Shown: positions 6,696-19,672, numbered from the stretch's first letter. The stretch: DNA of 64,000 nucleotides from Luteimonas sp. YGD11-2 (GCF_004118975.1 NZ_CP035376.1:2294001-2358000), one strand, 5' to 3'. The notes: a model not told the origin generated them from the letters alone. Program-made: numbers and translations.

Positions 6696-7345
6696 GCCGC
6701 CGGCAACCCCCGCGGCAGTGCGAGACGCGCGGACGGCAACGGCGTCAGCGCGGCCACTCGCTTTTCTGCGCGCAGCGCGTAGGCCGCGCGCAGGCCCGGG
6801 CCGGACTGCAGCACGTCACTGGCTTCCAGCTTCCATTGCGGACCGATGCCCTGCGACACCGGCTCCGGTTCAAGGCCGGCGCGGCGCAGCCGCCGGCGCC
6901 AGCCGAGCGGCTCGGCCGCGCGCAGGCCCTGGCCACGCCAGCGCCAGCGGTAGGGCGACAACGGGTTGAGGGTGAACAGCCACAGCCGCCCGCCGGGCTC
7001 CAGCACGCGTGCGGCTTCCTCGAGCAGGTCATCGTCCTCGCCACCGGCGCGCACCACGTGCTGCAGGATCACCACGCGCATGGTCGCGCTGGGCAGCGGC
7101 AGCGCCGTGCCGCAGCGGACCGCGCCGGCCCAGCCCTGCCGGTCGCGCCACAGGCACATCCCCCGTCCACAGGCATCGCCGGGATCACGGCGGGGTGCCG
7201 GTGCCAGCCACAGCCAGGGCGGCGACGGGCGCTCCGCCAGGCTGCGCTCCAGCATCGCGTCCTCGCCATCAAGCAGGATGCGGCCGGCCGTGCTGGCGAA
7301 CCACGTGGTCACCCGAGGTTGACCATTCAGGGAGGTGGAGGGCAT
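6692..7345 (-). CDS. SAM-dependent methyltransferase-like protein (class I fold)
   Basis: The 217-aa frame starts at ATG 7345 ([19 protein letters not shown]). This is the conserved methyltransferase-domain gene found upstream of rnhA-dnaQ in many gammaproteobacteria. The second half carries the post-motif signature [29 protein letters not shown] with the LEPGGRL loop typical of class I methyltransferases. The N-terminal SAM-binding glycine loop is poorly preserved: there is no clear GxGxG, only [15 protein letters not shown]. That makes me less sure it is catalytically standard. The substrate is unknown. It overlaps rnhA by four bases and is divergent from gloB, with only 36 bases between the starts. 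Confidence 0.75.
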   Translation of the reverse strand: MPSTSLNGQPRVTTWFASTAGRILLDGEDAMLERSLAERPSPPWLWLAPAPRRDPGDACGRGMCLWRDRQGWAGAVRCGTALPLPSATMRVVILQHVVRAGGEDDDLLEEAARVLEPGGRLWLFTLNPLSPYRWRWRGQGLRAAEPLGWRRRLRRAGLEPEPVSQGIGPQWKLEASDVLQSGPGLRAAYALRAEKRVAALTPLPSARLALPRGLPAA

Positions 7346-7381
7346 GGTCACGCATTCTACAGACCCCAAGGGGCCGGCCGA

Positions 7382-8152
7382 GTGCGCCTGCAGCCGATCC
7401 CGGCACTGTCGGACAACTACATCTGGTGTCTCGCCGACGATGACGGCGCGCACGCGCTCGTCGTCGACCCCGGGGTGGCCGACCCGGTGTTCGATGCCCT
7501 GCGCGGGCCACCACTGGCGATCCTGCTGACCCACCACCATGGCGACCACATCGGTGGCGTCCCCGCGCTGCTGGAGCGTTGGCCCGCGACGCCGGTGATC
7601 GCGCCGGAGGATCCGCGCATCCCGTCGGCCACGCGCCGCGTCGTCGATGGCGAACGGATCACGATCGGCCCCTGGTCGCTCGAGGTCATGGCCGTACCCG
7701 GCCACACCCGCAGCCATCTGGCCTTTTCCGGCCATGGCGTACTGTTCTGCGGGGACACATTGTTCAGCCTCGGTTGCGGTCGGCTGTTCGAGGGTACGCC
7801 CGCCCAGATGCTGGCCTCCCTGGACCGCCTCGCCGCCCTGCCCGGCACGACGCTGGTCTGCTGCGGCCACGAATACACCCACTCCAACGCCCGCTTCGCG
7901 CGTGCGGTGGAACCGGACAACCCGGCGCTGGCGCGCCTCAGCAAGGAGCTGGACACCATGGACCAGACCGGCAACGCGACCCTGCCCACGCAATTGGCCG
8001 ACGAGCTGGCCTGCAACCCGTTCCTGCGCATCGATGTGCCTGCCGTGCGTACCGCCATCCGCGGGGGCGCACCGGTGGCGCCGCCGGCGGATGCTCCCCG
8101 CGACGCCTGGTTCGGCGCCCTGCGCGCCTGGAAGGACGGATTCGCCGCATGA
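7382..8152 (+). CDS. gloB: Hydroxyacylglutathione hydrolase (glyoxalase II)
   Basis: The 256-aa product is the normal size for GloB, the binuclear metallo-beta-lactamase-fold enzyme that hydrolyses S-lactoylglutathione to lactate and glutathione in methylglyoxal detoxification. The metal site THHHGDHIGG (THxHxDH) is at about residue 51, followed by VPGHTRSH, FCGDTLFSLGCGRLFEG and CGHEYTHSNARFA. The C-terminal HAGH_C domain ends with the family's typical acyl-glutathione-binding tail. I chose the GTG at 7382, giving VRLQPIPALSDNYIWCL, which matches the family N-terminus; no ATG is available there. The stop overlaps the start of the lytic transglycosylase gene (ATGA), so the two are translated together. 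Confidence 0.95.
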   Translation: MRLQPIPALSDNYIWCLADDDGAHALVVDPGVADPVFDALRGPPLAILLTHHHGDHIGGVPALLERWPATPVIAPEDPRIPSATRRVVDGERITIGPWSLEVMAVPGHTRSHLAFSGHGVLFCGDTLFSLGCGRLFEGTPAQMLASLDRLAALPGTTLVCCGHEYTHSNARFARAVEPDNPALARLSKELDTMDQTGNATLPTQLADELACNPFLRIDVPAVRTAIRGGAPVAPPADAPRDAWFGALRAWKDGFAA

Positions 8153-9387
8153 CGGCGCGGCGCCCGGCGATGCGGCAGCTGGCCGTCGCCCTCGCCTGCC
8201 TGCTGCCGTTTGGCGCGGCGCTCGCGGCCGACGCACCGGTCGCCCCGGTCGCGGAGCGCACCGAGCGCCAGGGTCGGGAGATCTACCAGAGCTTTGTCGA
8301 CGGTCTGGCCGATCGCGACTGCAGTGCCGACTCCAGCGACCGCTGGCGCCGTCATTTCGCGCATGTACCCGCCGATCTCGCGCGCACGCCGGATCGCCTG
8401 CTTCCGCTGTTCGGCTATGTGGTCGATCAGCTCCGCGCCCAGCACCTGCCCACCGAATACGCGCTGATCCCGTTCGTCGAGAGCGGCTACCGGCCGGGCG
8501 CGCGCAGTGCGTCCGGGCCCGCCGGTCTGTGGCAGTTCATCGCGCTGACCGCACGCAACCACAAGGTCCCGATCCGTCCGGGCTACGACGGCCGCCTGTC
8601 ACCGGTGGACTCCACCCAGGCCGCGGTGCGCTACCTCAAGACCCTGCACGGCATGTTCGCTGGCGATTGGCGGCTTGCCGTCATGGGCTACAACGCCGGC
8701 GAGTACCGCCTGTTCGGCGCATTGCGACAGGCCGGGCAGCGCGCCGCCGATGCCCGGCCCGAGGAACTGCCGATGCCGCAGACCACCCGCGCCTACGTGC
8801 GCAAGCTGCAGGCACTGTCATGCCTGCTGCTGGAGGCCGGCGAACGCGAGGAGTGGCTGCAGGCGATCGACCACACCGTGCCGGTGCTGGTCCCGGCGCC
8901 CTTGCCGCGAGGCGCGGGCCATCTCGACAGCTGGGCGTCGCGCGAGGGCCATGACCCCGGCCAGATCCGGCGCTTCAACCCGGCGTTCCCCGACGGGCGT
9001 ATCGCCAGCGCCGACCGCAACCTGCAGGTGCTGGCGCCCGCACGTGCCGGCCGCGCCGACAGCGCGGTGGCCGCGATCCCGGTCGACGCCCCGGGCACTG
9101 CCGGAAGCCGGACGGCCGTGACATCGGTGGCATCGGTCCCGGCGCGCACCCCGGCGGCGGAACCGGTCCACTACGCACAGGCGGTGGAGCCACCGCGCTC
9201 GCATGTGGTCGCCCGTGGCGAATCGGTATGGCGCATCGCCCGTCGCTACGGCATCGGCGTCGCCCAGCTGCTCGCCCGCAACGGCCTCAGCGGCAACAGC
9301 GTGCTGCATCCGGGCATGACCCTGTTGATCGACGACGTACTGCCCGCCGGCACCGCGGCCGTGGAGACCGCCCAGGGAAGCCCCTGA
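8149..9387 (+). CDS. Membrane-bound lytic transglycosylase with LysM domain (MltD-like)
   Basis: The 412-aa protein has a signal peptide (MRQLAVALACLLPFGAALAA after a short lead). It then has an SLT/GEWL lytic transglycosylase domain at about 85-230: catalytic Glu in YALIPFVESGYRP, then SGPAGLWQFIALTA and MGYNAGEYRLFGAL. Near the C-terminus (about 345-395) is one LysM peptidoglycan-binding repeat, SHVVARGESVWRIARRYGIG through HPGMTLLI. MltD family enzymes cleave the MurNAc-GlcNAc bond, releasing 1,6-anhydro muropeptides. No lipobox is visible, so it is likely periplasmic rather than lipid-anchored. E. coli MltD has two LysM repeats; only one is seen here. gloB-mltD adjacency is conserved in gammaproteobacteria. 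Confidence 0.92.
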   Translation: MTARRPAMRQLAVALACLLPFGAALAADAPVAPVAERTERQGREIYQSFVDGLADRDCSADSSDRWRRHFAHVPADLARTPDRLLPLFGYVVDQLRAQHLPTEYALIPFVESGYRPGARSASGPAGLWQFIALTARNHKVPIRPGYDGRLSPVDSTQAAVRYLKTLHGMFAGDWRLAVMGYNAGEYRLFGALRQAGQRAADARPEELPMPQTTRAYVRKLQALSCLLLEAGEREEWLQAIDHTVPVLVPAPLPRGAGHLDSWASREGHDPGQIRRFNPAFPDGRIASADRNLQVLAPARAGRADSAVAAIPVDAPGTAGSRTAVTSVASVPARTPAAEPVHYAQAVEPPRSHVVARGESVWRIARRYGIGVAQLLARNGLSGNSVLHPGMTLLIDDVLPAGTAAVETAQGSP

Positions 9388-9495
9388 GGCTTTGCGCGCG
9401 CCCGTTGGCGCGCCGTGATCCGCGTGCCGCACGCTCACGCGCACGTGCCTTCAGGCGACCGGCACGGCTGTTGCCCCGGGCCACGTCCCACTCAC

Positions 9496-9526
9496 GAAAA
9501 AGGCGCGGACGTCGCCGCCCGCGCCT
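9496..9526 (-). terminator. Rho-independent terminator after ppiD
   Basis: Read on the minus strand, AGGCGCGG and CCGCGCCT (9501-9508 and 9519-9526) form a perfect 8-bp stem followed by TTTTTCG. It lies 25 bases past the ppiD stop. Confidence 0.75.
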
Positions 9527-9550
9527 CTCCTGATCCGCCGGACGACTCCG

Positions 9551-11518
9551 TTACAGGCGCGACTCGTTCACGGTCACCTTCATCCGCGAACGCAGCGAGC
9601 GCACGAGCGTCTGTGCCGCCTCGCCACCGGCAAGCATGGTCAACTGCTGGGCGAGCATCAGCCGCTCCTGCTCGCTGGCGTCCGCAGGATCGCCCGGAGT
9701 GACCGCGCTCACCGCATAGACCACCACGCTGCCATCCTCGAGCGCGACGTGGCCGGGCGACACCGCGCCCTCCGCCGGCACCGGGGCACGGAAATAGGCT
9801 TCGACCGCGGCCGGATGCGGCACCGGCGTCCCGCGCGGCACCCCGGGCACGTCCTGCACCGGAAGCTCGTGCTCTGCGGCGACCGCGGCCAGCGTCGCAC
9901 CTTCCGCCACGCGTGCCACCATCGCGTCCGCGGTCGCGATGCCGGCCTTGCGTGCGCGGTCGGCGCGGACCGCGGCGATCACCTGGTCACGCACCGCATC
10001 CACCGGCATCGCACGCTCCGGCGAGTGTTCGGTCACGCGCAGCATCACCGACTGTTCGGGGCCGGTTTCCACCGGATCGCTGACGGTGCCGTCCTCGACC
10101 ATCGCCGGGCTGAAGGCCATCCGCTGCACTGCCGGATGCGCGAGCACGCCGGGAGCACCACCCCGCGGGAACGGCCCGGCGTTCTGCACCTGCAGGCCGG
10201 CTTCTTCCGCGGCCGGCGCCAGCGACGTCGGATTGCGGTAGGCGCGATCGACGACGCGGTTGACCAGCTCGCTGAAGGCACGCTCACGCGCACCCTCGCC
10301 CAGCTCGCGCTCGAGCTGCTCGCGCACGTCCTCGAACGGGGTCTGCGTGCCGGCCTGCAGCTCGCGCAGCTGCAACACGTGCCAACCGTATTCGGTGCGC
10401 GCGGTGCCGACGTCGCCAGGCTGCATCTGCGCCAACGCGGCATCGAACGCATCACCCATCATGCCGGGCTCCACCCAGTCGAGATCGCCACCGGCATCAC
10501 GCGAGCCGGGATCCTCGGAATGCTCACGCGCCAGTGCGGCGAAGTCCGCGCCCTGCTGCGCCTGGCGGGCGAGGTCCCTGGCTCTGTCCTCTGCTGCGCG
10601 CCGCGCATCGGCGTCCGCATCGGCAGGAACCTCGATCAGGATGTGCGAGACCAGCCGGCGATCGGGCTCCGCATACCGTGCGCGTTCCTTCTCGTAGTGC
10701 GCGCGCAGCTGGGCTTCGTCCACCGCCTCGTCCTGCAGCCCACTGCCGTCCAGCACGATGTATTCCACCGTCACCATTTCCGGCGCGCGGTAGTCGGCCT
10801 GGTTGGCCTGGTACCAGGCCTCGATCTCCGCATCCGATACCGGAGCTTCGTCGACCGCCGGCGGCAACACCGCGAACGACACGTCGCGGCGCTCGCCCAG
10901 CAGCACCATCAGGCGGTCGAGCTGGGCCGGGGTCACGAAGGCCGACTGCGCGACATGCGTGGGCAGCAACGACTGCTGTATGCCTTCGCGCACGCGCTCG
11001 TCGAACTGCCGCGGCGTCATCGGCGGATTCTGCGACTGCAACGCCAGCTGGTAGCGCTGCGGATCGAAACGGCCTTCCACCTGGAACGCCGGGATCTGCT
11101 GGATCTCCGCTGCCACCTGGGCGTCGCCCACGGCGATGCCGCGGTTGCGCGCGGCAAGCCGCAGCGCGGCCTGGTCGATCAGCTGTTCGAGCACCTGCCG
11201 ACGGTTGTCCGCGCTCTCGAACGCGAGGCCATCGAAGGCATCGCCCTGTTCCTCGCGCTGGCGCTGGCGTTCGCTCTCGAACGCGAAGCGGAAGTCTTCG
11301 GGCGACACGTCCTCGTGCGTCCACGCAAGCTTGCGCACCGGCCACCAGTCCGGCGCCGAGCGCCACCACGATGGCGCCGATTCGACGCGCGCGACATGGT
11401 TGCCGCCACCCTGGAACAGGTACTGCTCCATGCCGAAGAAGGCGAACGGAATCGCCAGCAGGATCACGATGACGACCGCGATCCAACCGCTGGTCTTCTC
11501 TCTCAGGGCTTGCAGCAT
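9551..11518 (-). CDS. ppiD: Periplasmic folding chaperone PpiD
   Basis: The 655-aa protein has the PpiD layout. A short N-in cytoplasmic tail and a single membrane anchor (WIAVVIVILLAIPFAFFGMEQYLFQGG, residues 12-38) precede a SurA_N_3-type chaperone domain in the periplasm. A parvulin domain follows at about 265-360 (RLVSHILIEVPAD, GADFAALAREHSEDPGSRDAGGDLDW, YGWHVLQLREL), and there is a long C-terminal chaperone-like domain. It helps nascent outer membrane and secreted proteins leave the SecYEG translocon; isomerase activity is usually weak or absent. It follows hupB and three tRNA genes on the same strand, the conserved lon-hupB-ppiD order with tRNAs inserted. Confidence 0.94.
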   Translation of the reverse strand: MLQALREKTSGWIAVVIVILLAIPFAFFGMEQYLFQGGGNHVARVESAPSWWRSAPDWWPVRKLAWTHEDVSPEDFRFAFESERQRQREEQGDAFDGLAFESADNRRQVLEQLIDQAALRLAARNRGIAVGDAQVAAEIQQIPAFQVEGRFDPQRYQLALQSQNPPMTPRQFDERVREGIQQSLLPTHVAQSAFVTPAQLDRLMVLLGERRDVSFAVLPPAVDEAPVSDAEIEAWYQANQADYRAPEMVTVEYIVLDGSGLQDEAVDEAQLRAHYEKERARYAEPDRRLVSHILIEVPADADADARRAAEDRARDLARQAQQGADFAALAREHSEDPGSRDAGGDLDWVEPGMMGDAFDAALAQMQPGDVGTARTEYGWHVLQLRELQAGTQTPFEDVREQLERELGEGARERAFSELVNRVVDRAYRNPTSLAPAAEEAGLQVQNAGPFPRGGAPGVLAHPAVQRMAFSPAMVEDGTVSDPVETGPEQSVMLRVTEHSPERAMPVDAVRDQVIAAVRADRARKAGIATADAMVARVAEGATLAAVAAEHELPVQDVPGVPRGTPVPHPAAVEAYFRAPVPAEGAVSPGHVALEDGSVVVYAVSAVTPGDPADASEQERLMLAQQLTMLAGGEAAQTLVRSLRSRMKVTVNESRL

Positions 11519-11653
11519 GGCGACAACCGGCTATCGACGTAGCCGCGCAGTTTACCCGGATTGGCGGAGCGCAGCAGTCCACCACGGCACGCGCACCACG
11601 GGTCGCCGCACTGGGCGCGCAGCGCGATCGGGATACGCCGCTCCGTCGCGCAC

Positions 11654-11686
11654 CAAAACACAAAGGGCGCCGGTGAGGGCGCCCTT
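11654..11686 (-). terminator. Terminator after tRNA-Asp (first copy)
   Basis: AAGGGCGCC (11663-11671) pairs with GGCGCCCTT (11678-11686); read on the minus strand it is followed by TGTGTTTTGG. A near-identical hairpin follows the second tRNA-Asp copy. Confidence 0.65.
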
Positions 11687-11697
11687 CGGAAACGAGA

Positions 11698-11774
11698 TGG
11701 CGGAGCGGACGGGACTCGAACCCGCGACCTCCGGCGTGACAGGCCAGCATTCTAACCAGCTGAACTACCGCTCC
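11698..11774 (-). tRNA. tRNA-Asp(GTC), copy 1
   Basis: The 77-base cloverleaf has acceptor GGAGCGG pairing with CCGCTCC, a GTC anticodon in the loop CTGTCAC, T-arm GGGTTCGAGTCCC and an encoded CCA end. It differs from the neighbouring copy by one base in the D-loop. Confidence 0.97.
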
Positions 11775-11828
11775 GCGTTGAAACTGTTTCAGGTGTAGCG
11801 GGCGGGAATCGACTTCCCTACCCTTTGA

Positions 11829-11860
11829 AGAAAACAAGGGCGCCAAAAGACGGCGCCCTT
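11829..11860 (-). terminator. Terminator after tRNA-Asp (second copy)
   Basis: AAGGGCGCC (11836-11844) pairs with GGCGCCCTT (11852-11860) and is followed on the minus strand by TGTTTTCTT. It separates the two tRNA-Asp copies into independently terminated units. Confidence 0.75.
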
Positions 11861-11869
11861 CGAGATCAA

Positions 11870-11946
11870 TGGCGGAGCGGACGGGACTCGAACCCGCGAC
11901 CTCCGGCGTGACAGGCCAGCATTCTAACCAACTGAACTACCGCTCC
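11870..11946 (-). tRNA. tRNA-Asp(GTC), copy 2
   Basis: The 77-base gene with encoded CCA has the same acceptor, anticodon and T-arms as copy 1. The duplication includes the terminator hairpin and the short flank after the gene, with a period of 172 bases. Confidence 0.97.
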
Positions 11947-11971
11947 GCGATGAAACTCTTGAAACTCGGCT

Positions 11972-12046
11972 TGGTGGGTGCTGAGGGTTTCGAACCCCCG
12001 ACCCTCGCCTTGTAAGGGCGACGCTCTACCGCTGAGCTAAGCACCC
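11972..12046 (-). tRNA. tRNA-Val(TAC)
   Basis: The 75-base gene has acceptor GGGTGCT pairing with AGCACCC, anticodon TAC in loop CTTACAA, T-arm GGGGGTTCGAAACCCTC and encoded CCA. It starts 13 bases after the hupB stop, so it may be cut from a hupB transcript. Confidence 0.97.
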
Positions 12047-12059
12047 CCGAAGGAGCCGC

Positions 12060-12332
12060 TTAATTTACACCGTCCTTGAGCGCTTTGCCAGCCTTGAACG
12101 CGGGGTTCTTCGTGGCTGCGATCTGGATCTCTTCGCCGGTGCGCGGATTGCGGCCGGTACGTGCAGCGCGCTCGCGGACCTCGAAGGTGCCGAAGCCGGC
12201 AATGGCCACGTCCTCGCCCTGCTTCAGGCCGTTGGTGATCGCCTCGAACACGGCGTCGACAGCACAGGTGGCCTGGGCCTTGGTGAGGTCGCACTTGTCG
12301 GCGACGTTGGTGATCAGATCGGACTTCTTCAT
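12060..12332 (-). CDS. hupB: DNA-binding protein HU
   Basis: The 90-aa product is a canonical HU-type nucleoid protein. It has an N-terminal helical dimerisation domain ([21 protein letters not shown]), the signature [31 protein letters not shown] and the arm ending [21 protein letters not shown] bends DNA non-specifically and supports supercoiling, replication and repair. The lon-hupB-ppiD neighbourhood identifies it as the HupB-type rather than IHF. An unusual feature is cysteine at residues 14 and 23, which most HU proteins lack. It probably has its own promoter in the 215-base gap after lon. Confidence 0.96.
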   Translation of the reverse strand: MKKSDLITNVADKCDLTKAQATCAVDAVFEAITNGLKQGEDVAIAGFGTFEVRERAARTGRNPRTGEEIQIAATKNPAFKAGKALKDGVN

Positions 12333-12491
12333 TTAGAGACGCTCCTGTGCGACGGCGATGTCGCGGTGATGACAACCGGCCCGCCTCTGGTGTGGACGTG
12401 CCTGCGTGACCGGTTCGGACGATGCGATGCGCGACGTGCGTCGCACATCGCGGACCCGGGTTTTATAACAGCGCCCCCTGCGCGACGCAAG

Positions 12492-12514
12492 GAAAAAGCC
12501 CGCAACCACGCGGG
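12492..12514 (-). terminator. Rho-independent terminator after lon
   Basis: On the minus strand CCCGC-GTGGTT-GCGGG is followed by CTTTTTCC, 33 bases past the lon stop. The remaining bases up to hupB (12333-12491) hold no gene and probably the hupB promoter. Confidence 0.7.
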
Positions 12515-12547
12515 TTTACGGGCACTAACGCAGGCCGGGGAAGCCTG

Positions 12548-14983
<2,436 letters not shown>

Positions 14984-15120
14984 CGGGACTCCGGGAGGAT
15001 CGGCCGGGCAGGATCGCCCGGCAACTGGCTCCGTTATGGGGCTGGCGCGAGGTGCTTGCAAGCGGACGCTGCATGCCATTCCGGATGGGGTCATCCACTC
15101 CCGGCATCCGTCGCCTGCAA

Positions 15121-15152
15121 CGAAAATGCCCGCGCTCGAAGGGAGCGCGGGC
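15121..15152 (-). terminator. Rho-independent terminator after clpX
   Basis: GCCCGCGCTC (15128-15137) and GAGCGCGGGC (15143-15152) form a perfect 10-bp stem, followed on the minus strand by ATTTTCG. It separates clpX from lon. Confidence 0.8.
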
Positions 15153-15181
15153 ACCGGACCGGGCCTGCCGCGGGCGGGGAT

Positions 15182-16468
<1,287 letters not shown>

Positions 16469-16625
16469 GTGCTTCGGTTTACCAGATGAAACGGTCCGCC
16501 GGAGCGGAGAGACGGACCGAGAATAGCATAGCGGCCGCGGGGCGCGTTCGCGCCTTCCGCGGGGATGGAAACGCAAGCGGCATCAGCAAGTTACCGCATG
16601 TGGCCGCGGCTGCGTGGCAGACGGT

Positions 16626-17252
16626 TCAGGACGGCTGGATCGACTCGTCGGGACGACGCTGGAGCACTTCGTCGATCATGCCGTACTCCTTCGCGCCCTC
16701 GGCGCTCAGGAAGCGGTCACGCTCCATGTCGCGCTCGATCTGCTCGATCGGCTGGCCGGTGTGGTCGGCATACAGCTGGTTGAGGCGCTGGCGCAGATAG
16801 AGGATCTCGCGTGCGTGGATCTCGATGTCGGTGGCCTGGCCCTGCGCGCCGCCGGACGGCTGGTGGATCATGACGCGCGAGTTCGGCAGTGCGTAGCGCT
16901 TGCCCTTGGCACCGGCCATCAGCAGCATCGAACCGGCACTGGCCGCCTGGCCGATGCACATGGTGCTGACGTCGGGCTTGATGAACTGCATGGTGTCGTA
17001 GATGGCCAAGCCGGCCGTGACCACGCCACCGGGGGAGTTGATGTACAGGCTGATGTCCTTCTCGGGATTCTCGGCCTCGAGGAACAGCATCTGCGCCACC
17101 ACCACGTTGGCGACGTGGTCGTCGATCGGGCCGACGAGGAAGATGATCCGCTCCTTGAGCAGGCGCGAATAGATGTCGTAGGCGCGCTCGCCGCGGCTGG
17201 TCTGCTCGACCACCATCGGCACCAGGTTGAGGGCTTTGGTCACTTGGTTCAC
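16626..17252 (-). CDS. clpP: ATP-dependent Clp protease proteolytic subunit ClpP
   Basis: The 208-aa serine protease forms the tetradecameric chamber served by ClpX/ClpA. The catalytic triad is visible: Ser in [20 protein letters not shown], His in [12 protein letters not shown] and Asp in [11 protein letters not shown] chose the GTG at 17252, giving [20 protein letters not shown], because CAGGAG lies about eight bases upstream and the length then matches the family. The ATG used in longer readings would add an unlikely Arg-rich lead. The segment NLVPMVVEQ shows where the N-terminal propeptide is normally cleaved. The gene sits between tig and clpX, with a GC-rich hairpin (about 17277-17301) in the gap after tig. 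Confidence 0.96.
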   Translation of the reverse strand: MNQVTKALNLVPMVVEQTSRGERAYDIYSRLLKERIIFLVGPIDDHVANVVVAQMLFLEAENPEKDISLYINSPGGVVTAGLAIYDTMQFIKPDVSTMCIGQAASAGSMLLMAGAKGKRYALPNSRVMIHQPSGGAQGQATDIEIHAREILYLRQRLNQLYADHTGQPIEQIERDMERDRFLSAEGAKEYGMIDEVLQRRPDESIQPS

Positions 17253-17343
17253 GCGCTGGAACTCCTGCTGGTGTGGCGCCCGCGCAGTGGTGCGCGGGCG
17301 TCCGTTACGTCGCATTGCTGCCCGCGGGCACGGGGCGGCCGGG

Positions 17344-18657
17344 TCAGGCCTGCTGCGAGATCGCGTCCTGGAAGCCGATCTTCTGCTCGGTGTGCTGGGC
17401 GCGCTCGGCGATCCAGTCGATCACCTGCTCCTCCATCACCCGGTTCTGCAGTCCCGACATCAGCTGGGGGTCGTTGCGGTACAACTCAATGACCTGCTCC
17501 GGCTCCTCGTAGGTCGAGGCGATCAGGCGCAGGGTCTCGTTCAGGCGCTTGGGGTCGAGCTGCAGCTTGTTGATGCGCGCCACCTCGCCGACCAGCAGGC
17601 CCATCAGCACGCGCTTGCGCGCCGCCTCCATGTAGCCCTGGTGGGCATCGGCCGGGACCTCGCCCACGTTGCGACCCTGGCGACGTGCCTGCTCGACGGT
17701 CTGCGCGACCATCGCACGTGCCTCGCTCTCGACCAGCTTCGGCGGCAGTTCGACGTCAGCCCAGGTCGTGGTGAGCTGCTCGCCCACCTCGCGGCGCAGC
17801 CGGTTCATCAGCGCACCCTTGAGCTCGCGCTCGAGGTTGGTGCGGATCTCGGTGCGGAAGGCCTCCTCGGTGCCGGCCTTGACGCCGAAGCTGCGGATGA
17901 ACGCCGCGTCGACCTCCGGCAGCACCGGCTCGGAGACGCGCTGCACCGACAGGTGCACCTGCGCCTTCTGCCCGGCCAGCTGCGGCACGCGCCAGTCGGC
18001 CGGGAACTCGACGTCCACGGTCTTCTCGTCACCTGCCGACATGCCTTCCAGCGCGGCCTCGAGTTCCGGCAGCATGCCGCCACCACCGAGCACGGCGGTA
18101 CCGTCCTCGCTGCCTTCGGCGGGCATGCGGTCCTCGCCGACCTGCGACCAGGTCTTGAGGTCGACCGCATCGCCGGACTGGGCCGGACGCGTGACCACCG
18201 TCCAGCTGCGGCGCTGCAGGCGCAGGTTCTCGATCATCCGCTCGATGTCCTCGTCGGTGACCTCGGCGGTGTGGCGCACGACGTTGAGGCGCGACATGTC
18301 GAGGTCGCCGAAGTCCGGCACCACCTCGAAGGTCGCGACGTACGCGAACTCGTCACCACCCTCGGACTGCGGCTCGATGCGCGGTTGGCCGGCAATGCGC
18401 AGTTCGTTGTCACGCACCGCCTGGTCGAAGCCCTCGCGCAGCATGCGGTCGAGCACCTCGGCGCGGACCTGCTGGCCGAAGCGCTGCTCGATGACCTTGG
18501 CCGGCACCTTGCCAGGGCGGAAACCCTTGATGCGGGTCGTGCGCGCGATCTCGCGCAGGCGCCCACCGACGTTGCTTTCAAGGTTCTCTGCCGGGAGCCG
18601 GAAGGTCATCCGACGCTCGAGGTTGCCAACGGACTCGACCGAAACTTGCATATCCAC
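17344..18657 (-). CDS. tig: Trigger factor
   Basis: The 437-aa ribosome-associated chaperone meets nascent chains at the exit tunnel. The N-terminal ribosome-binding domain carries the signature [19 protein letters not shown], with the GFRxGKxP loop at about residue 44. The middle FKBP-type PPIase domain (about 155-240) includes [21 protein letters not shown] and [22 protein letters not shown]. The C-terminal helical arm domain (about 250-430) follows. The start [19 protein letters not shown] fits the family. It heads the tig-clpP-clpX block; the 275 bases before it (18658-18932) contain no gene, only its presumed promoter region and a 14-bp palindrome GCATCCGCGGATGC near 18735. Confidence 0.97.
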   Translation of the reverse strand: MDMQVSVESVGNLERRMTFRLPAENLESNVGGRLREIARTTRIKGFRPGKVPAKVIEQRFGQQVRAEVLDRMLREGFDQAVRDNELRIAGQPRIEPQSEGGDEFAYVATFEVVPDFGDLDMSRLNVVRHTAEVTDEDIERMIENLRLQRRSWTVVTRPAQSGDAVDLKTWSQVGEDRMPAEGSEDGTAVLGGGGMLPELEAALEGMSAGDEKTVDVEFPADWRVPQLAGQKAQVHLSVQRVSEPVLPEVDAAFIRSFGVKAGTEEAFRTEIRTNLERELKGALMNRLRREVGEQLTTTWADVELPPKLVESEARAMVAQTVEQARRQGRNVGEVPADAHQGYMEAARKRVLMGLLVGEVARINKLQLDPKRLNETLRLIASTYEEPEQVIELYRNDPQLMSGLQNRVMEEQVIDWIAERAQHTEQKIGFQDAISQQA

Positions 18658-18932
18658 TCCTGGGGTCGCGGCCGATGCCGCGAGCGATTCTCAAAGACGG
18701 TTGTAGGTGGCGACCCGGGCACTGGCGCATCCGCGGATGCGGCGCCGGAGAAGCAGAACGCGATATTTTGGCGGATTCCGGGGGTGACCGCCACCAGCAC
18801 TGCACGGGGTGCCGGATGCCGCGAGGCCCGGGCAAGGAGCCACCCGTGGATGTCGCCGGCCGCGCGCAGCGCCGGACCGGGTGACGCGCGGCCGCCCTCG
18901 CCGGGCGCCCCGCGCCGGAGAATGGTCGAGGC

Positions 18933-19017
18933 TGGTGCGGAAGGGGGGACTCGAACCCCCACGCCTCGCGGCGTCAGAACCTAAATCTGGTGCGTCTACC
19001 AATTCCGCCACTTCCGC
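18933..19017 (-). tRNA. tRNA-Leu(TAG)
   Basis: The 85-base gene has the long variable arm of type II tRNAs. Acceptor GCGGAAG pairs with CTTCCGC, the anticodon is TAG in loop ATTTAGG, the T-arm is GGGGGTTCGAGTCCCCC and CCA is encoded. Confidence 0.96.
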
Positions 19018-19160
19018 GCGGCGCCATTCTATCGCGCGGGCGGGGCACGAGGCTGCCAGCCGGGACCGACACTGCCGCCCCGCCCCGGCCGCATGCTCGC
19101 TCCAGCAAAGCCGCATGGCCAGGGGGTGAACTGGAGGACATCGGCGCGCGCAAAGCAGAA

Positions 19161-19178
19161 CGCCCGGCAAGCCGGGCG
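19161..19178 (-). terminator. Hairpin between tRNA-Lys and tRNA-Leu
   Basis: CGCCCGGC-AA-GCCGGGCG forms a perfect 8-bp stem, followed on the minus strand by TTCTGCTTTG. It is probably the end of the Pro-Arg-His-Lys tRNA transcript; the T-run is weak. Confidence 0.5.
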
Positions 19179-19190
19179 TCTGGGACTTCA

Positions 19191-19266
19191 TGGTGGGCCG
19201 TCAAGGATTCGAACCTTGGACCTACTGATTAAGAGTCAGCTGCTCTACCAACTGAGCTAACGGCCC
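19191..19266 (-). tRNA. tRNA-Lys(CTT)
   Basis: The 76-base gene has acceptor GGGCCGT/ACGGCCC, anticodon CTT in loop CTCTTAA, T-arm CAAGGTTCGAATCCTTG and encoded CCA. Confidence 0.97.
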
Positions 19267-19338
19267 GTGAAGCGGGCGCGCAGTGTACAGGCACTGTGCG
19301 CAGTGGGCAATCGTTGTGATGCCGATTGCCGCGGAAGA

Positions 19339-19415
19339 TGGGGTGGCTGAGGGGATTCGAACCCCCGACCACTGGAATCACAATCCAGTACTCTAACCAA
19401 CTGAGCTACAGCCAC
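19339..19415 (-). tRNA. tRNA-His(GTG)
   Basis: Acceptor GTGGCTG pairs with CAGCCAC, the anticodon is GTG in loop TTGTGAT, and CCA is encoded. A G sits immediately 5' (position 19416 on this strand), as expected for the extra G-1 of tRNA-His. Confidence 0.96.
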
Positions 19416-19486
19416 CATTGAAACGCGAACCCGGCCCGTCCTGGACCCGCACCCGCCACGGTGCGTCTTTCCGATCGCAGCCGGGC

Positions 19487-19563
19487 TGGCGCGCCCGGCA
19501 GGACTCGAACCTGCAACCACCGGCTTAGAAGGCCGGTGCTCTATCCGGTTGAGCTACGGGCGC
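19487..19563 (-). tRNA. tRNA-Arg(TCT)
   Basis: The 77-base gene has acceptor GCGCCCG/CGGGCGC, anticodon TCT in loop CTTCTAA, T-arm GCAGGTTCGAGTCCTGC and encoded CCA. Confidence 0.97.
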
Positions 19564-19595
19564 TCGGACCGAAGCGTACGTCGTGCGTTGCCGGA

Positions 19596-19672
19596 TGGTC
19601 GGGGTAGAGGGATTCGAACCCCCGACATCCTGCTCCCAAAGCAGGCGCGCTACCAGACTGCGCTATACCCCG
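19596..19672 (-). tRNA. tRNA-Pro(TGG)
   Basis: The 77-base gene has acceptor CGGGGTA/TACCCCG, anticodon TGG in loop TTTGGGA and encoded CCA. It is first of the Pro-Arg-His-Lys cluster, an order close to the argX-hisR-leuT-proM operon of enterobacteria. Confidence 0.97.

Noticed and set aside
18658..18932. Extra gene between tig and tRNA-Leu
   Set aside because: Frames here are Arg/Pro-rich, overlap the tRNA or lack an RBS; the space is better explained as promoter region.
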